Positions 1-8,028 of a DNA stretch of 39,691 nt are shown piece by piece (positions within the stretch are counted from its first letter, which is position 1; every line of letters begins with the position of its first letter). Origin of the DNA: Deltaproteobacteria bacterium (GTDB taxonomy: Bacteria; Myxococcota_A; UBA9042; PHBI01). The stretch is taken from contig SBGO01000668.1 in the NCBI GenBank assembly GCA_006226565.1, forward strand, positions 1 through 39,691, written 5' to 3'. The notes beneath the pieces are model-generated. The model ran no database searches, was not told the origin of the DNA, and was given only the letters and a program-made list of their open reading frames with translations. The position numbers and the translations under genes were made by a program.

Positions 1-2385
1 CCCGGCGGGAGCCGCCGCGAAGGCGTCGCTGGGCGGGCTCGGGCGGGGAGGCAGAGCGGTCGCGGCGAGCGCGCCCCCGAGGGCGAGCGCGGCGGCCCGG
101 GAGCGAGCGTCGTAGCTCGGCATCGGCCCGAGGCACGAGGGGCAGCCGCTCGGGCACGGGCAGTCGCGGATGAGATCGAGCCCGCGCCCGAGGATCTCGA
201 AGAAGCGCTTGTGCAGCTCGGGAGCGAGGCCGACCCCGCCGGGCATGGCGTCGTAGAGGTAGACGGTCGGGTCGAGCTGGCGCGAGCCCGAGGGCCCCCG
301 GGCCGGCGCCGCGCCCGCGCTCGAGTCGCCGACGGCGCGCCCGATGTCCTGCTCGGCGCACATGAGCGTGACACAGGCGGTCGTCTCGAGGGCGTGGGAC
401 AGCCCCTTCAGGCCGTCGACCAGGGCCTCGCGGTCGAAGGGGAGCGCGGCCAGGATGGCCTCCGGCACCTCGAACCAGCAGGCCGTGGTGTGCATCTCGA
501 GGTCGGGGAGGTGGATCTCGCCGTAGCCGATGGTCTCGTTCGTGTGGAAGCGGATCTTCTTGAAGCCGACGAACTTCCGCGTGACCAGCACCTCGCCGTG
601 GGCGACGGCGAGGGGGCCGTACTGGTCGACCGCGGCCTCGTCGAGCACCGCGACCTGGCTGTAGGTCTGGGCGGTCGTGTAGTAGTCGGGCTCGACCCGC
701 CGCACGTAGGCCTTGTGGTCGTCGTAGTCGAGCCGCTCGACCTGATACTGCCGGCCGTCCACGTGGTAGATGGCGTGCTCGTGGAGCGTCGTGTGGGTGC
801 TCCGGAAGTCGACCTCGGCGATGACCTTGTCGTGGTCGAGCTCGATGACGACGAAGTTCTCCTCGGGCACGCCGCGGAGGTTCACGTGGTGGGCGGGGAA
901 GACCCGCTCCATCCAGTGGAAGCGGCCGGCGCTCTCGTTCACGACGCCGTGGCTCTCGAGGTACTCGAGGACCTCGCGGGTCTCCCCCGGGTCGAGGACG
1001 CCGAAGGGCTCGTCGGGCTCGAAGGGCAGCTCGAAGGCCGCGCACTTCGCGTGGTCGACGAGAACGAAGAGGTTGCGCGGGTTGATGCGGGCGTGCTCCG
1101 GGGACGCGCCGAGCAGGACGTCGGGGTGGTTGACGAGGTACTGGTCGACCGACGACGAGCCGGCGACCATCACCGTGAGCGCCTTCCCGTTGCGGCGACC
1201 GGCGCGTCCGCTCTGCTGCCAGAAGCTGGCGATGGAGCCCGGGAAGCCGCACAGGACCGACGCGTCGAGGCTGCCGATGTCGACCCCCGCCTCGAGGGCG
1301 TTGGTCGCCACGACGCAGCGGATGGTCCCGGCGCGGAGCCCGGCCTCGATGCGGCGCCGGTGGTTCGGGAGGTAGCCGCCGCGGTAGCCCTGGACGAGGT
1401 CCGGAGGGAGGTTGGCGCGGACGAGTGCCTCGCGCATGTACTTGAGGATGAGCTCGACGTGGAGGCGGCTCCCGGCGAAGACGATGGTCGTGACCCCGGC
1501 CTCGACGAGTGAGCGCGCGACCTCGAAGGCCGACCGCACGGCGCCCTTGCGGATCCCGAGCTGGGCGTTCACGACCGGGGGGTTGTACGTGACCACGTGG
1601 TGCTCACCGCGCGGGGCGCCGGACTCGCGGACGTGCTCGAAGGGGCGGTCGCCGCCGCCGACGAGGCTCTTGGCGAGCTCCTCGGGGTTGTGGATGGTCG
1701 CCGAGCAGGTGATGAACTGCGGGTCGCTCCCGTGGAAGCGGCAGATGCGCTGGAGCCGCCGCAGGAGGTGGGCGATGTGGCTCCCGAAGATCCCGCGGTA
1801 GGAGTGGAGCTCGTCGATGACGACGTAGCGCAGGTTCTCGAAGAGCTTGAGCCACTTCGTGTGCTGCGGCAGGACCCCGCTGTGGAGCATGTCGGGGTTG
1901 GTGATGACGACGTGCCCGTGGTCCCGGACGGCGCGTCGGGCGTCGTTGGGCGTGTCGCCGTCGAAGGTGTAGGTCGACACGTCCGCGCCCGCGGCGTCGA
2001 TGAGGCGCTTGAGGCCGTTGTACTGGTCCTGGGCCAGGGCCTTGGTCGGGAAGACGTAGAGCGCGCGGGTGTCGGGCTCCTTCAGGATCCGGTCGAGGAC
2101 CGGCAGGTTGTAGCAGAGCGTCTTGCCCGAGGCCGTGGGGGTCGTCAGGACGACGTGGGCGCCGTTCTGGACCGCCGTGATGGCCTGCGCCTGGTGGGTG
2201 TAGGGGCGCGTGATGCCGCGCGCCGCGAGCGCCGAGAGGAGGCGGGGGTCGAGGCTCTCGGGGAAGTCCCCGTAGCGGGCCTCCTGGGGCGGACGGACGT
2301 GATGCGCGGTCGCGTCGCCAGCGAGGAGGCGGCCACCGGCGAGGTCGCGGATGACGTCGTCGAGATCGGGGCGTGGGAACAGCAT
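1..2385 (-). CDS. mrfA: MrfA/YprA-type DEAD/DEAH-box helicase with C-terminal DUF1998/MZB domain (3' end off window)
   Basis: Reading the minus strand from ATG 2385 gives an open frame of 795 codons to the window edge, starting MLFPRPDLDDV. It shows a Q-motif-like RPYTHQAQAI, Walker A TPTASGKT near residue 85, a DELH Walker B (VVIDELHS) near 190, SAT as ITCSAT, and motif VI QQSGRAGRR near 393. The C-terminal CPCPSGCPSC cluster near 741-750 is the metal-binding signature of the DUF1998/MZB domain. The Bacillus subtilis member, MrfA (YprA), is a 3'-5' helicase for mitomycin-type damage repair; that role is inferred from the family. Few codons should be missing beyond the edge. ATG 2424 is an in-frame alternative start, but it lies one base from a LexA-like box, so 2385 is preferred. 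Neither start has a clear ribosome binding site. Confidence 0.88.
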   Translation of the reverse strand, partial: MLFPRPDLDDVIRDLAGGRLLAGDATAHHVRPPQEARYGDFPESLDPRLLSALAARGITRPYTHQAQAITAVQNGAHVVLTTPTASGKTLCYNLPVLDRILKEPDTRALYVFPTKALAQDQYNGLKRLIDAAGADVSTYTFDGDTPNDARRAVRDHGHVVITNPDMLHSGVLPQHTKWLKLFENLRYVVIDELHSYRGIFGSHIAHLLRRLQRICRFHGSDPQFITCSATIHNPEELAKSLVGGGDRPFEHVRESGAPRGEHHVVTYNPPVVNAQLGIRKGAVRSAFEVARSLVEAGVTTIVFAGSRLHVELILKYMREALVRANLPPDLVQGYRGGYLPNHRRRIEAGLRAGTIRCVVATNALEAGVDIGSLDASVLCGFPGSIASFWQQSGRAGRRNGKALTVMVAGSSSVDQYLVNHPDVLLGASPEHARINPRNLFVLVDHAKCAAFELPFEPDEPFGVLDPGETREVLEYLESHGVVNESAGRFHWMERVFPAHHVNLRGVPEENFVVIELDHDKVIAEVDFRSTHTTLHEHAIYHVDGRQYQVERLDYDDHKAYVRRVEPDYYTTAQTYSQVAVLDEAAVDQYGPLAVAHGEVLVTRKFVGFKKIRFHTNETIGYGEIHLPDLEMHTTACWFEVPEAILAALPFDREALVDGLKGLSHALETTACVTLMCAEQDIGRAVGDSSAGAAPARGPSGSRQLDPTVYLYDAMPGGVGLAPELHKRFFEILGRGLDLIRDCPCPSGCPSCLGPMPSYDARSRAAALALGGALAATALPPRPSPPSDAFAAAPAG

Positions 2386-2425
2386 GAGGAGCAGGATGGG
2401 GCTGAACGCACCGTCAGGCAACATC

Positions 2426-2438
2426 TGTTCACTGAAAA
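2426..2438 (-). promoter_or_regulatory. LexA-like SOS box upstream of the helicase
   Basis: In gene direction this reads TTTTCAGTGAACA. It shares the 11-base core TTCAGTGAACA with the palindrome in front of lexA at 21645-21657. It ends about 40 bases before the preferred helicase start. No good -35 hexamer was found at the lexA-like spacing. LexA control is an inference from the shared core and from the helicase being a repair protein. Confidence 0.65.
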
Positions 2439-2509
2439 GGTGTGCGGTTACGGGCGCCGAGGGATCGCGCCCGGCGCGCGGCCGACCACGCGCGGATCAC
2501 GGGGCCCGA

Positions 2510-2550
2510 AACGACGAAGGGCGCCGACCTCGCGGTGGCGCCCTTCATCG
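2510..2550 (-). terminator. Hairpin terminator of the glt-like operon
   Basis: A perfect 10-bp inverted repeat, GAAGGGCGCC (2516-2525) and GGCGCCCTTC (2537-2546), with an 11-base loop. It begins 22 bases past the stop of the last gene in the cluster. In the minus-strand direction it is followed by GTCGTTTC, a weak T-tract. The symmetrical stem might also shield the SOS box and helicase promoter from read-through. Confidence 0.7.
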
Positions 2551-2567
2551 GTCCTCGAAGCCGGCGG

Positions 2568-2825
2568 CTACTTGAAGACGCGCTCCTTGCGGGCCTGGAA
2601 GATGAGGGGCAGGAGCTCCTTCTTCAGGCTCAGCATGCGCGTGAACTTCGCCGCCTGGCGGACGTTCGAGTAGAGGGTCGTCGGCTTGCGGATCTCACCG
2701 TCGATGAGCTGGTCGGAGAAGTCGTAGAACTTCGACTTCGGCTCAGCGGCGAAGGAGCTCGCCGAGTACGACGAGAACGACGCCATGGTGAACCCCAGGG
2801 CCAGGACCATCATTAGCTTCTTCAT
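2568..2825 (-). CDS. Small exported protein of unknown function, last gene of the glt-like cluster
   Basis: An 85-residue protein beginning MKKLMMVLALGFTMASF with a clear Sec signal peptide that probably ends at SSFAA. The mature part is about 55 residues, rich in K, L and F, and ends LIFQARKERVFK. I recognise no named family. ATG 2825 is chosen because AAGGAG lies 9 bases upstream; an in-frame GTG at 2831 would sit only about 3 bases from that site. The gene follows the gltE-like gene by 99 bases on the same strand and precedes the operon terminator, so a periplasmic accessory role in the same machine is plausible but unproven. Confidence 0.75.
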   Translation of the reverse strand: MKKLMMVLALGFTMASFSSYSASSFAAEPKSKFYDFSDQLIDGEIRKPTTLYSNVRQAAKFTRMLSLKKELLPLIFQARKERVFK

Positions 2826-2924
2826 GTGCACGGTCTCCTTCTCGTCTGCGCGCGACCACGATGCCGGGTGCGTTGCGGGAGGTCAAGGAGCGCGTCGGAA
2901 GCGGGCTTCCGGCGCGCCGGAGCA

Positions 2925-4382
2925 TCACTCGACGGCGCCGTCGACGCCCTCTTCGCCGGAACCCGGGGCGGGCGTGCCGCCTTCCGGAGGCGTCGCGTTG
3001 TCGTCCGAGGGCGTCGCGTTGTCGTCCACCGGCATGTCGGCGAAGGGGTCGGCGCCGGGCGCGTCCATGGCACCGAATCCACCGGAGTCGATGATGTCCT
3101 GGAGCGTCTTGATGGTCTTCTGGTTCTGGTCGAGCTCTTCCTGGGTGAGCTTGGCGTGCTTGCCGTAGAGCCCGAGGAACTCGATGGTCTTCTCGTAGTC
3201 CTGCAGCTTGTTCTGGTAGGTCTCGGCGATGCGCTTGTAGAGGTCGGTGCGCTCCGGGGCCTCCTTGAGGAAGGCCACGTAGCACCCGATGGCGACGTCG
3301 TAGGCGGCCTTCTTGTCGGTCGCCGTGCCGCCGAGCCCGTACTTCGCGTCGCAGCGGCCGATCTTCGCCTCGAGGTTGGTCGGCTGGGCCACGAGGACCT
3401 TCTCGTAGTGGTCGAGGGCGCTCTGGTAGTCGAGGTGCTCGAGGAGCATGGCCGCGATGTTCATGCGGACGGCCATGTTCTCGGGGTCGGCCTCGAGGGC
3501 CTTCGTGAAGAAGCGCATCGCGAGCGGGCGCTGGTCGAGCTTGATGTAGGTGTAGCCGAGGTTGGTGAGCGCCTCGGTGGAGGTCGGGTCCTCCTTGAGC
3601 ACCTTGTTCTCGAAGATCCAGCGCGCGATCATGAAGCGGCCGCGCTTGAGGTTGATGAGGCCGCGGGTGTTCAGGCCGGTCACGTTGGACGGCTGGACGT
3701 AGAGGACCTCCTTCACGTAGCGCTCGGCGGTGTCGAGGTCGTCCTTGAACAGGTAGTAGAGCGCCATGGCGTTGTTCACCGCGACGTTCTCGCCTTCCTT
3801 GGCGAGGAGGTCGTCGAGGAGCGTCTTCGCCTGGGCGAGCCACTTGTCCTTGTCGGCGTCGAGGCCCTTGTAGTGCGCCTCACGCGCCTTCGCGAGGTAG
3901 ATCTTGGCGATGTAGGCCTGGGCCGACGCGTCGCCCGGGTTCTTCTCGAGGGCGCGCTGGTAGATGTTCAGCGCGTCGTCGGCGTGGCCCGTGCGCTCGA
4001 GCACCATGCCCCAGTTGAAGAACGCCTCGAGGAAGGTGACGTCCTTCTCGGCGGCGGCCTTGAACTTCTCGAGGGCCTTCTTGTAGTCGGGGGTCTCGGA
4101 CGCGATGATCTTCACACCGTCGCGGAACGCGTCCTGGGCGTCGTGGTCGATCTCGTCGAGATAGACCGGCGCCTTGACGTCCTCGATGGTCCGCTTGGTG
4201 AACTCGTCGTCGGTGAGCTTGCGGCGGTCGCCCTCGGTGCCGGCGACGGTCGTGCCGCCGTCGTCACCGCCGGTCGTGACCTGAGCCGGGTCGCCGCCGC
4301 TCTTGACCTGGCCGCCGGAGGACCCGCAGGCCCCGACGGCGACCCCGCAGGACAGGGCCACGATGATGCTGAGGCGCTTCAC
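2925..4382 (-). CDS. gltE: TPR-repeat lipoprotein, GltE (AglT)-like
   Basis: A 485-residue protein starting MKRLSIIVALSCGVAVGAC, with a lipobox at C19, so it should be membrane-anchored. Residues about 90-400 are tandem TPR helices, for example AFFNWGMVLERTGHADDALN and ALTNLGYTYIKLDQRPLAM. The tail is acidic and Pro/Asn/Thr-rich, with the motif SDDNATPPEGG. In Myxococcus xanthus the TPR lipoprotein GltE belongs to the Glt gliding complex. The start is GTG at 4382-4380, overlapping the upstream stop by four bases (GTGA), which indicates translational coupling to the gltD-like gene. Generic TPR lipoproteins can look similar, so the name rests on gene context as well as architecture. Confidence 0.72.
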   Translation of the reverse strand: MKRLSIIVALSCGVAVGACGSSGGQVKSGGDPAQVTTGGDDGGTTVAGTEGDRRKLTDDEFTKRTIEDVKAPVYLDEIDHDAQDAFRDGVKIIASETPDYKKALEKFKAAAEKDVTFLEAFFNWGMVLERTGHADDALNIYQRALEKNPGDASAQAYIAKIYLAKAREAHYKGLDADKDKWLAQAKTLLDDLLAKEGENVAVNNAMALYYLFKDDLDTAERYVKEVLYVQPSNVTGLNTRGLINLKRGRFMIARWIFENKVLKEDPTSTEALTNLGYTYIKLDQRPLAMRFFTKALEADPENMAVRMNIAAMLLEHLDYQSALDHYEKVLVAQPTNLEAKIGRCDAKYGLGGTATDKKAAYDVAIGCYVAFLKEAPERTDLYKRIAETYQNKLQDYEKTIEFLGLYGKHAKLTQEELDQNQKTIKTLQDIIDSGGFGAMDAPGADPFADMPVDDNATPSDDNATPPEGGTPAPGSGEEGVDGAVE

Positions 4383-7300
4383 TTGCCCTCCTCCTTGGTC
4401 TCGTCCTTGGTGCCCTCGCCCTCGCCCTCGCCCTCACCCTCGGCCTTGCCGGCCTTGTCGGTGGTGGTCTGGCGCAGGTAGTCGACGACGATCGAGCCGC
4501 GGCGCGCGGCCTTGATGAAGCTCGTGGACTGGAGCGTGTCGCGGGTCTTGTCCGGCTGGACGGTGAACTCGGCGATCGGGAACTCGTCCTTGTTCACCTT
4601 GGCGGCGTAGATGGCCGACAGACGCGACCACTTGTTGTAGACGCCGTCGTGGACCGCCTGGCGCAGGGCGGCGGTGAAGGCCGCGAGCGCCTGCTCCTGG
4701 ATCGGCGAGGCGGTGTCCTGGAGCGCGAACTGGTACTCCTCGACCTCCTCGGGGCTCAGGCTCGGGGGCGCGGGGGCGTCGAAGAGGTTCTGGGCGAACT
4801 CGTAGAGCACCTGGCCCATCCGGAAGGCCGCGGCCGCCGCCATGCCCTTGTCCTTGTAGTCGAGGACGAGCTCGAAGGCCTTCTTGGCCACGATGAGGGC
4901 CTCGGCCTTGGCCTTCAGGGTGCGGCTCAGCATGGTCATGTCGAACTCGCCGCGCTTGTTGACCGCGTCGATCTTGAGCTTGGCGTAGTCGTCGTACTTG
5001 TACTCGGCGAGCTCGAGCTGCGCGGAGGCGGCGTAGAACTTGGTGGCCGGGTCGACCTTCGGGGTGTCGAGGCCCTCCTTGGCGGCGGCCTTGACGAAGT
5101 TCGCCCACTCCTTGACGGCGGACCGGAGGAGCCCCTCGACCTTGCGGCGGTTCTTGTCCTTGTCGGCGTGCTTGAACGCCATGCCGGCCGCGGCGAAGGC
5201 GCGGAGCTTGTACTCGGCGTCCTTGCGCGCCCACACCGAGCGGGTCAGCTTCTCGTAGTGCTTGCCGGCGTCCTCGTTGGACTCCGCGGTGTTCTTCTCC
5301 TCGAGCACGCGGCCGGCCTGGAAAGCCACCACGGGCACGTCGTCGCGATCCTTGTAGATCTTGACGTAGGAGTCGAACACCTCGCGCGCCTTGTCGTACT
5401 GCTCGAGCGCCTCGTAGAGGACGCCGGCGTCGCGGTACGCGTCGGCCGCGCGCTCGGCGACCTTCGGGTTCTTGCGGAAGGACTGCTTGAACTGCTGCAT
5501 CCCGACGAAGGCCTCGGCGGCCTTCTCGAACTCGGTCTGGTTCTCGTAGAGGATGCCGATGGCGGCCTGGGCGGCGACGGCGACCTCCATGTCCTTGTAC
5601 CGCTTGATCACGTCCTCGTAGGCCTCGACGGCCTGCGGGAAGCGGCGGGCGATCTCGTGGATGGCGCCGATGTTGAAGAGCGCCTTCGAGGCGACCTCGC
5701 GGTTCTTGCGGCCAAACTCGTCGACGATGTCCTTCTGGACCTTGACGGCCTCGTCGTAGCGGCGCTGGCGGGTCAGGTCGGTGGCGTGCTCGGTCTTCGC
5801 GATGGCGATGATCTTCTCGAGCTCGGCCTTCGACTTGACGGCGAAGTTCTTCTTCTTGATGAGCTCACGCGCCCAGTACTCGATCTGCTCCCACCGCTTC
5901 AGCCGCTTGTAGGCGTCGATGATGAGGTTGACGGCGTAGTGCGCCATCTTGTCCTTCGGGAACAGGTCGAAGATGACCTGGAGCCGGCTGACGGCGTCCT
6001 TGAACTGGCCGTGCGCGTAGAACATCTCCGCGGCGATGTACATCATCGTCGGGATCTTCTTGCCGCGGTCCGGGTACTTCTTGACGAAGTCGGGATCCTT
6101 GAGCGCGCTCTGGAGCACCTCGACGTACTTGTCGGCGGCCGCGATCATGCGCTGCTCGAGCGGGTGGAGATCGGTCACCTCGATCTCCTTGTCGGCCTCG
6201 CGCTTCACGTCCTGGTCGAGCTTGACGACCTTGACCTCGCCGCCGGCGACCTTCTTGCGGATGCTCTGGCGGTCGAGCTCCGACTCCATGGCGTAGACGA
6301 CGCCGAGCGCCGCGTCCTCGACGAACTCGCCCTTCTGGTCCTTGTCGAGCACCTTCTCGTACTGCTCGGCCGCCTTCAGGTAGTGGTCGGGGTCCTGCTC
6401 GTCCGAGATGTTATCGAAGAGGATCTCGGCGTAGTAGAAGTTGAGCTTGTAGCTCTCCGGGTGGTCCGGGTAGCGGTCGAGGAAGAGCTTGTAGTACCGC
6501 GTCGCGTCCGCGTACCGCTTCTGCGCGTCGGCGGTCTTGCGCTTGTCCTCGGCCTTCTGGGCCTCGCGGTGGTGGAAGTTGGCCATGACCATGAGGTTGG
6601 ACGAGACCAGCTCGTGGGCGCGGGCGACCGAGTCCTTGTTGTTCTTGTTGGCCGTCAGCCAGGCGCCGTTGGGGGCGAAGACGTCTGCGATCTCGTCGAT
6701 CTGGCGCTCGATCTCGACCATGTCGCCGATCTTCCGGCGGACCTCGAGGAGCGCGTCGTAGTACTCGACGACCTTGGCGGCGCTCTTGTCGTGCTGGATG
6801 AGGTGCTGGTAGAGGTCGATGGCCTCCTCGTCACGGTCCTTCGTGACGAGCAGCGACGCCATCTGGTCGAGCTTGTCGTAGGTGTCCTTCTCGCCGACCT
6901 CGTCCATGAAGTAGTCGCGGGCCATGCGCCAGCCGTTGTCGAGCTCGGCGTAGGCCTGGATGAGGTCCTTGAGGGCCTGGGAGCGGAACTCGATGACCCC
7001 GCCGCCCTTCTGGCTCTTCATGGACGCGATGACACGCTTGAACGTGTCGATGGTCTTGTTGAACTCCGCGAGGTTGAAGTAGACCCACCCGAGCTTGTAC
7101 AGCGCGTAGTTGAACATCGCGTGGTTCGGGAAGTTCTGAATGATCTTCTCGTAGTTCGTCTTCGCGTAGTACAGCGAGTCCTTGTCGAAGTAGTACTCCG
7201 CGAGGGTCAGGTGGCTCTCGGGGACGCGCGGGGACTCGGGGTACTTCTGGATGACGTCCTGGAGGTACTTCTCGCCCTCCTTCTCCAGCTGGCGGTCCTT

Positions 7301-7855
7301 CTTGGCCTTGCCGGCTTCGATGGCCGCGCGACCCAGGTAGTAGGTCACCTGGTCGAGGCGCTTGTAGTTCGGGTCCGCGAGGAGGACCTTGCGGTAGTAG
7401 TCGATCGCCGTGCTGTAGTCCTCGGTCGGCTCGATCGGCTCCGCGCTGCAGCGCTTCTCTTCCCAGCAGGCGTAGGCCGCGTCGTACTTCTCGCGGGCGA
7501 GGAAGTACTCGTACTTGGCCTCCTCCCAGTGCGTCTCCGCGAGGCGGAAGTAGGCGTCCGCCTTGTTCGGGTACGACGGGTCGTTCACGAGCGAGAGCAG
7601 GCCCTCGATCTTGCGCTTACGGGCGTCGCTCTTCTTCTGCTCGATCTGACGCTTCTCGGGAGTCCAGAGGCTGTCCTGGTACTTGTCCATCGAGAAGGCG
7701 TCTTTGCCGGCGAGCGGCTTGCCTTCGCCAGGTGCGGCTCCACCGGGGGGAGCGTCACCGGGTGCAGCGGCGAGCGCTGCCCCGCCGCCGAGGAGCGTGA
7801 CGGAGGCCGCAGCGAGCAGCACCGTCCGCAGGGCAAGTCCGTTCCACTTCCGCAT
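4379..7855 (-). CDS. gltD: Large periplasmic TPR protein, GltD (AgmU)-like
   Basis: A 1158-residue exported protein. Signal peptide MRKWNGLALRTVLLAAASV is followed by an Ala/Gly/Pro-rich linker, then about 1000 residues of TPR-type helical repeats (for example YYLGRAAIEAGKAKK, FNYALYKLGWVYFNLAEFN). The C-terminus is a low-complexity EGEGEGEG stretch. M. xanthus GltD/AgmU is a periplasmic TPR protein of about the same size (around 1200 residues). ATG 7855 is chosen because the signal peptide starts there and AGGAGAAGG lies just upstream; the frame is open to an ATG at 7921, but that would place 22 residues before the signal peptide and translate the leader hairpin. The gene overlaps the gltE-like gene by 4 bases and lies 173 bases after the gltC-like stop. 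Confidence 0.78.
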   Translation of the reverse strand: MRKWNGLALRTVLLAAASVTLLGGGAALAAAPGDAPPGGAAPGEGKPLAGKDAFSMDKYQDSLWTPEKRQIEQKKSDARKRKIEGLLSLVNDPSYPNKADAYFRLAETHWEEAKYEYFLAREKYDAAYACWEEKRCSAEPIEPTEDYSTAIDYYRKVLLADPNYKRLDQVTYYLGRAAIEAGKAKKDRQLEKEGEKYLQDVIQKYPESPRVPESHLTLAEYYFDKDSLYYAKTNYEKIIQNFPNHAMFNYALYKLGWVYFNLAEFNKTIDTFKRVIASMKSQKGGGVIEFRSQALKDLIQAYAELDNGWRMARDYFMDEVGEKDTYDKLDQMASLLVTKDRDEEAIDLYQHLIQHDKSAAKVVEYYDALLEVRRKIGDMVEIERQIDEIADVFAPNGAWLTANKNNKDSVARAHELVSSNLMVMANFHHREAQKAEDKRKTADAQKRYADATRYYKLFLDRYPDHPESYKLNFYYAEILFDNISDEQDPDHYLKAAEQYEKVLDKDQKGEFVEDAALGVVYAMESELDRQSIRKKVAGGEVKVVKLDQDVKREADKEIEVTDLHPLEQRMIAAADKYVEVLQSALKDPDFVKKYPDRGKKIPTMMYIAAEMFYAHGQFKDAVSRLQVIFDLFPKDKMAHYAVNLIIDAYKRLKRWEQIEYWARELIKKKNFAVKSKAELEKIIAIAKTEHATDLTRQRRYDEAVKVQKDIVDEFGRKNREVASKALFNIGAIHEIARRFPQAVEAYEDVIKRYKDMEVAVAAQAAIGILYENQTEFEKAAEAFVGMQQFKQSFRKNPKVAERAADAYRDAGVLYEALEQYDKAREVFDSYVKIYKDRDDVPVVAFQAGRVLEEKNTAESNEDAGKHYEKLTRSVWARKDAEYKLRAFAAAGMAFKHADKDKNRRKVEGLLRSAVKEWANFVKAAAKEGLDTPKVDPATKFYAASAQLELAEYKYDDYAKLKIDAVNKRGEFDMTMLSRTLKAKAEALIVAKKAFELVLDYKDKGMAAAAAFRMGQVLYEFAQNLFDAPAPPSLSPEEVEEYQFALQDTASPIQEQALAAFTAALRQAVHDGVYNKWSRLSAIYAAKVNKDEFPIAEFTVQPDKTRDTLQSTSFIKAARRGSIVVDYLRQTTTDKAGKAEGEGEGEGEGTKDETKEEGK

Positions 7856-7880
7856 ATCCGCCTTCTCCTGACCGTAGTGC

Positions 7881-7902
7881 GGCCGCCTCATAGGAGGCGG
7901 CC
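7881..7902 (-). other. Perfect hairpin in the gltC-gltD gap
   Basis: GGCCGCCTC (7881-7889) and GAGGCGGCC (7894-7902) form a perfect 9-bp stem with a 4-base loop, 26-47 bases before the gltD-like start. No T-tract follows, so it is a poor intrinsic terminator. An mRNA stability or processing element, or an attenuating leader, is possible. Confidence 0.55.
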
Positions 7903-8028
7903 CTAAGGGCTCGAAGCGCATCGGCGGGAGACGTTGTCAGTCGCCCGCCGAGTTGTCACGCTTCGGGATGCTTCGTCCGCTTGGACGGCGGCTCACTCTG
8001 GCGAAGCGAACCGCGCGTACCGTGGGGC

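Noticed and set aside
211-2673. Long plus-strand open frames over the helicase gene
   Set aside because: The minus strand encodes all helicase motifs in one frame to the window edge; the plus-strand frames are shadows without recognisable domains.
3971-3990. TGTTCA-containing sites inside coding regions as further LexA boxes
   Set aside because: They match only one arm of the palindrome and lie within genes, so they are expected by chance.
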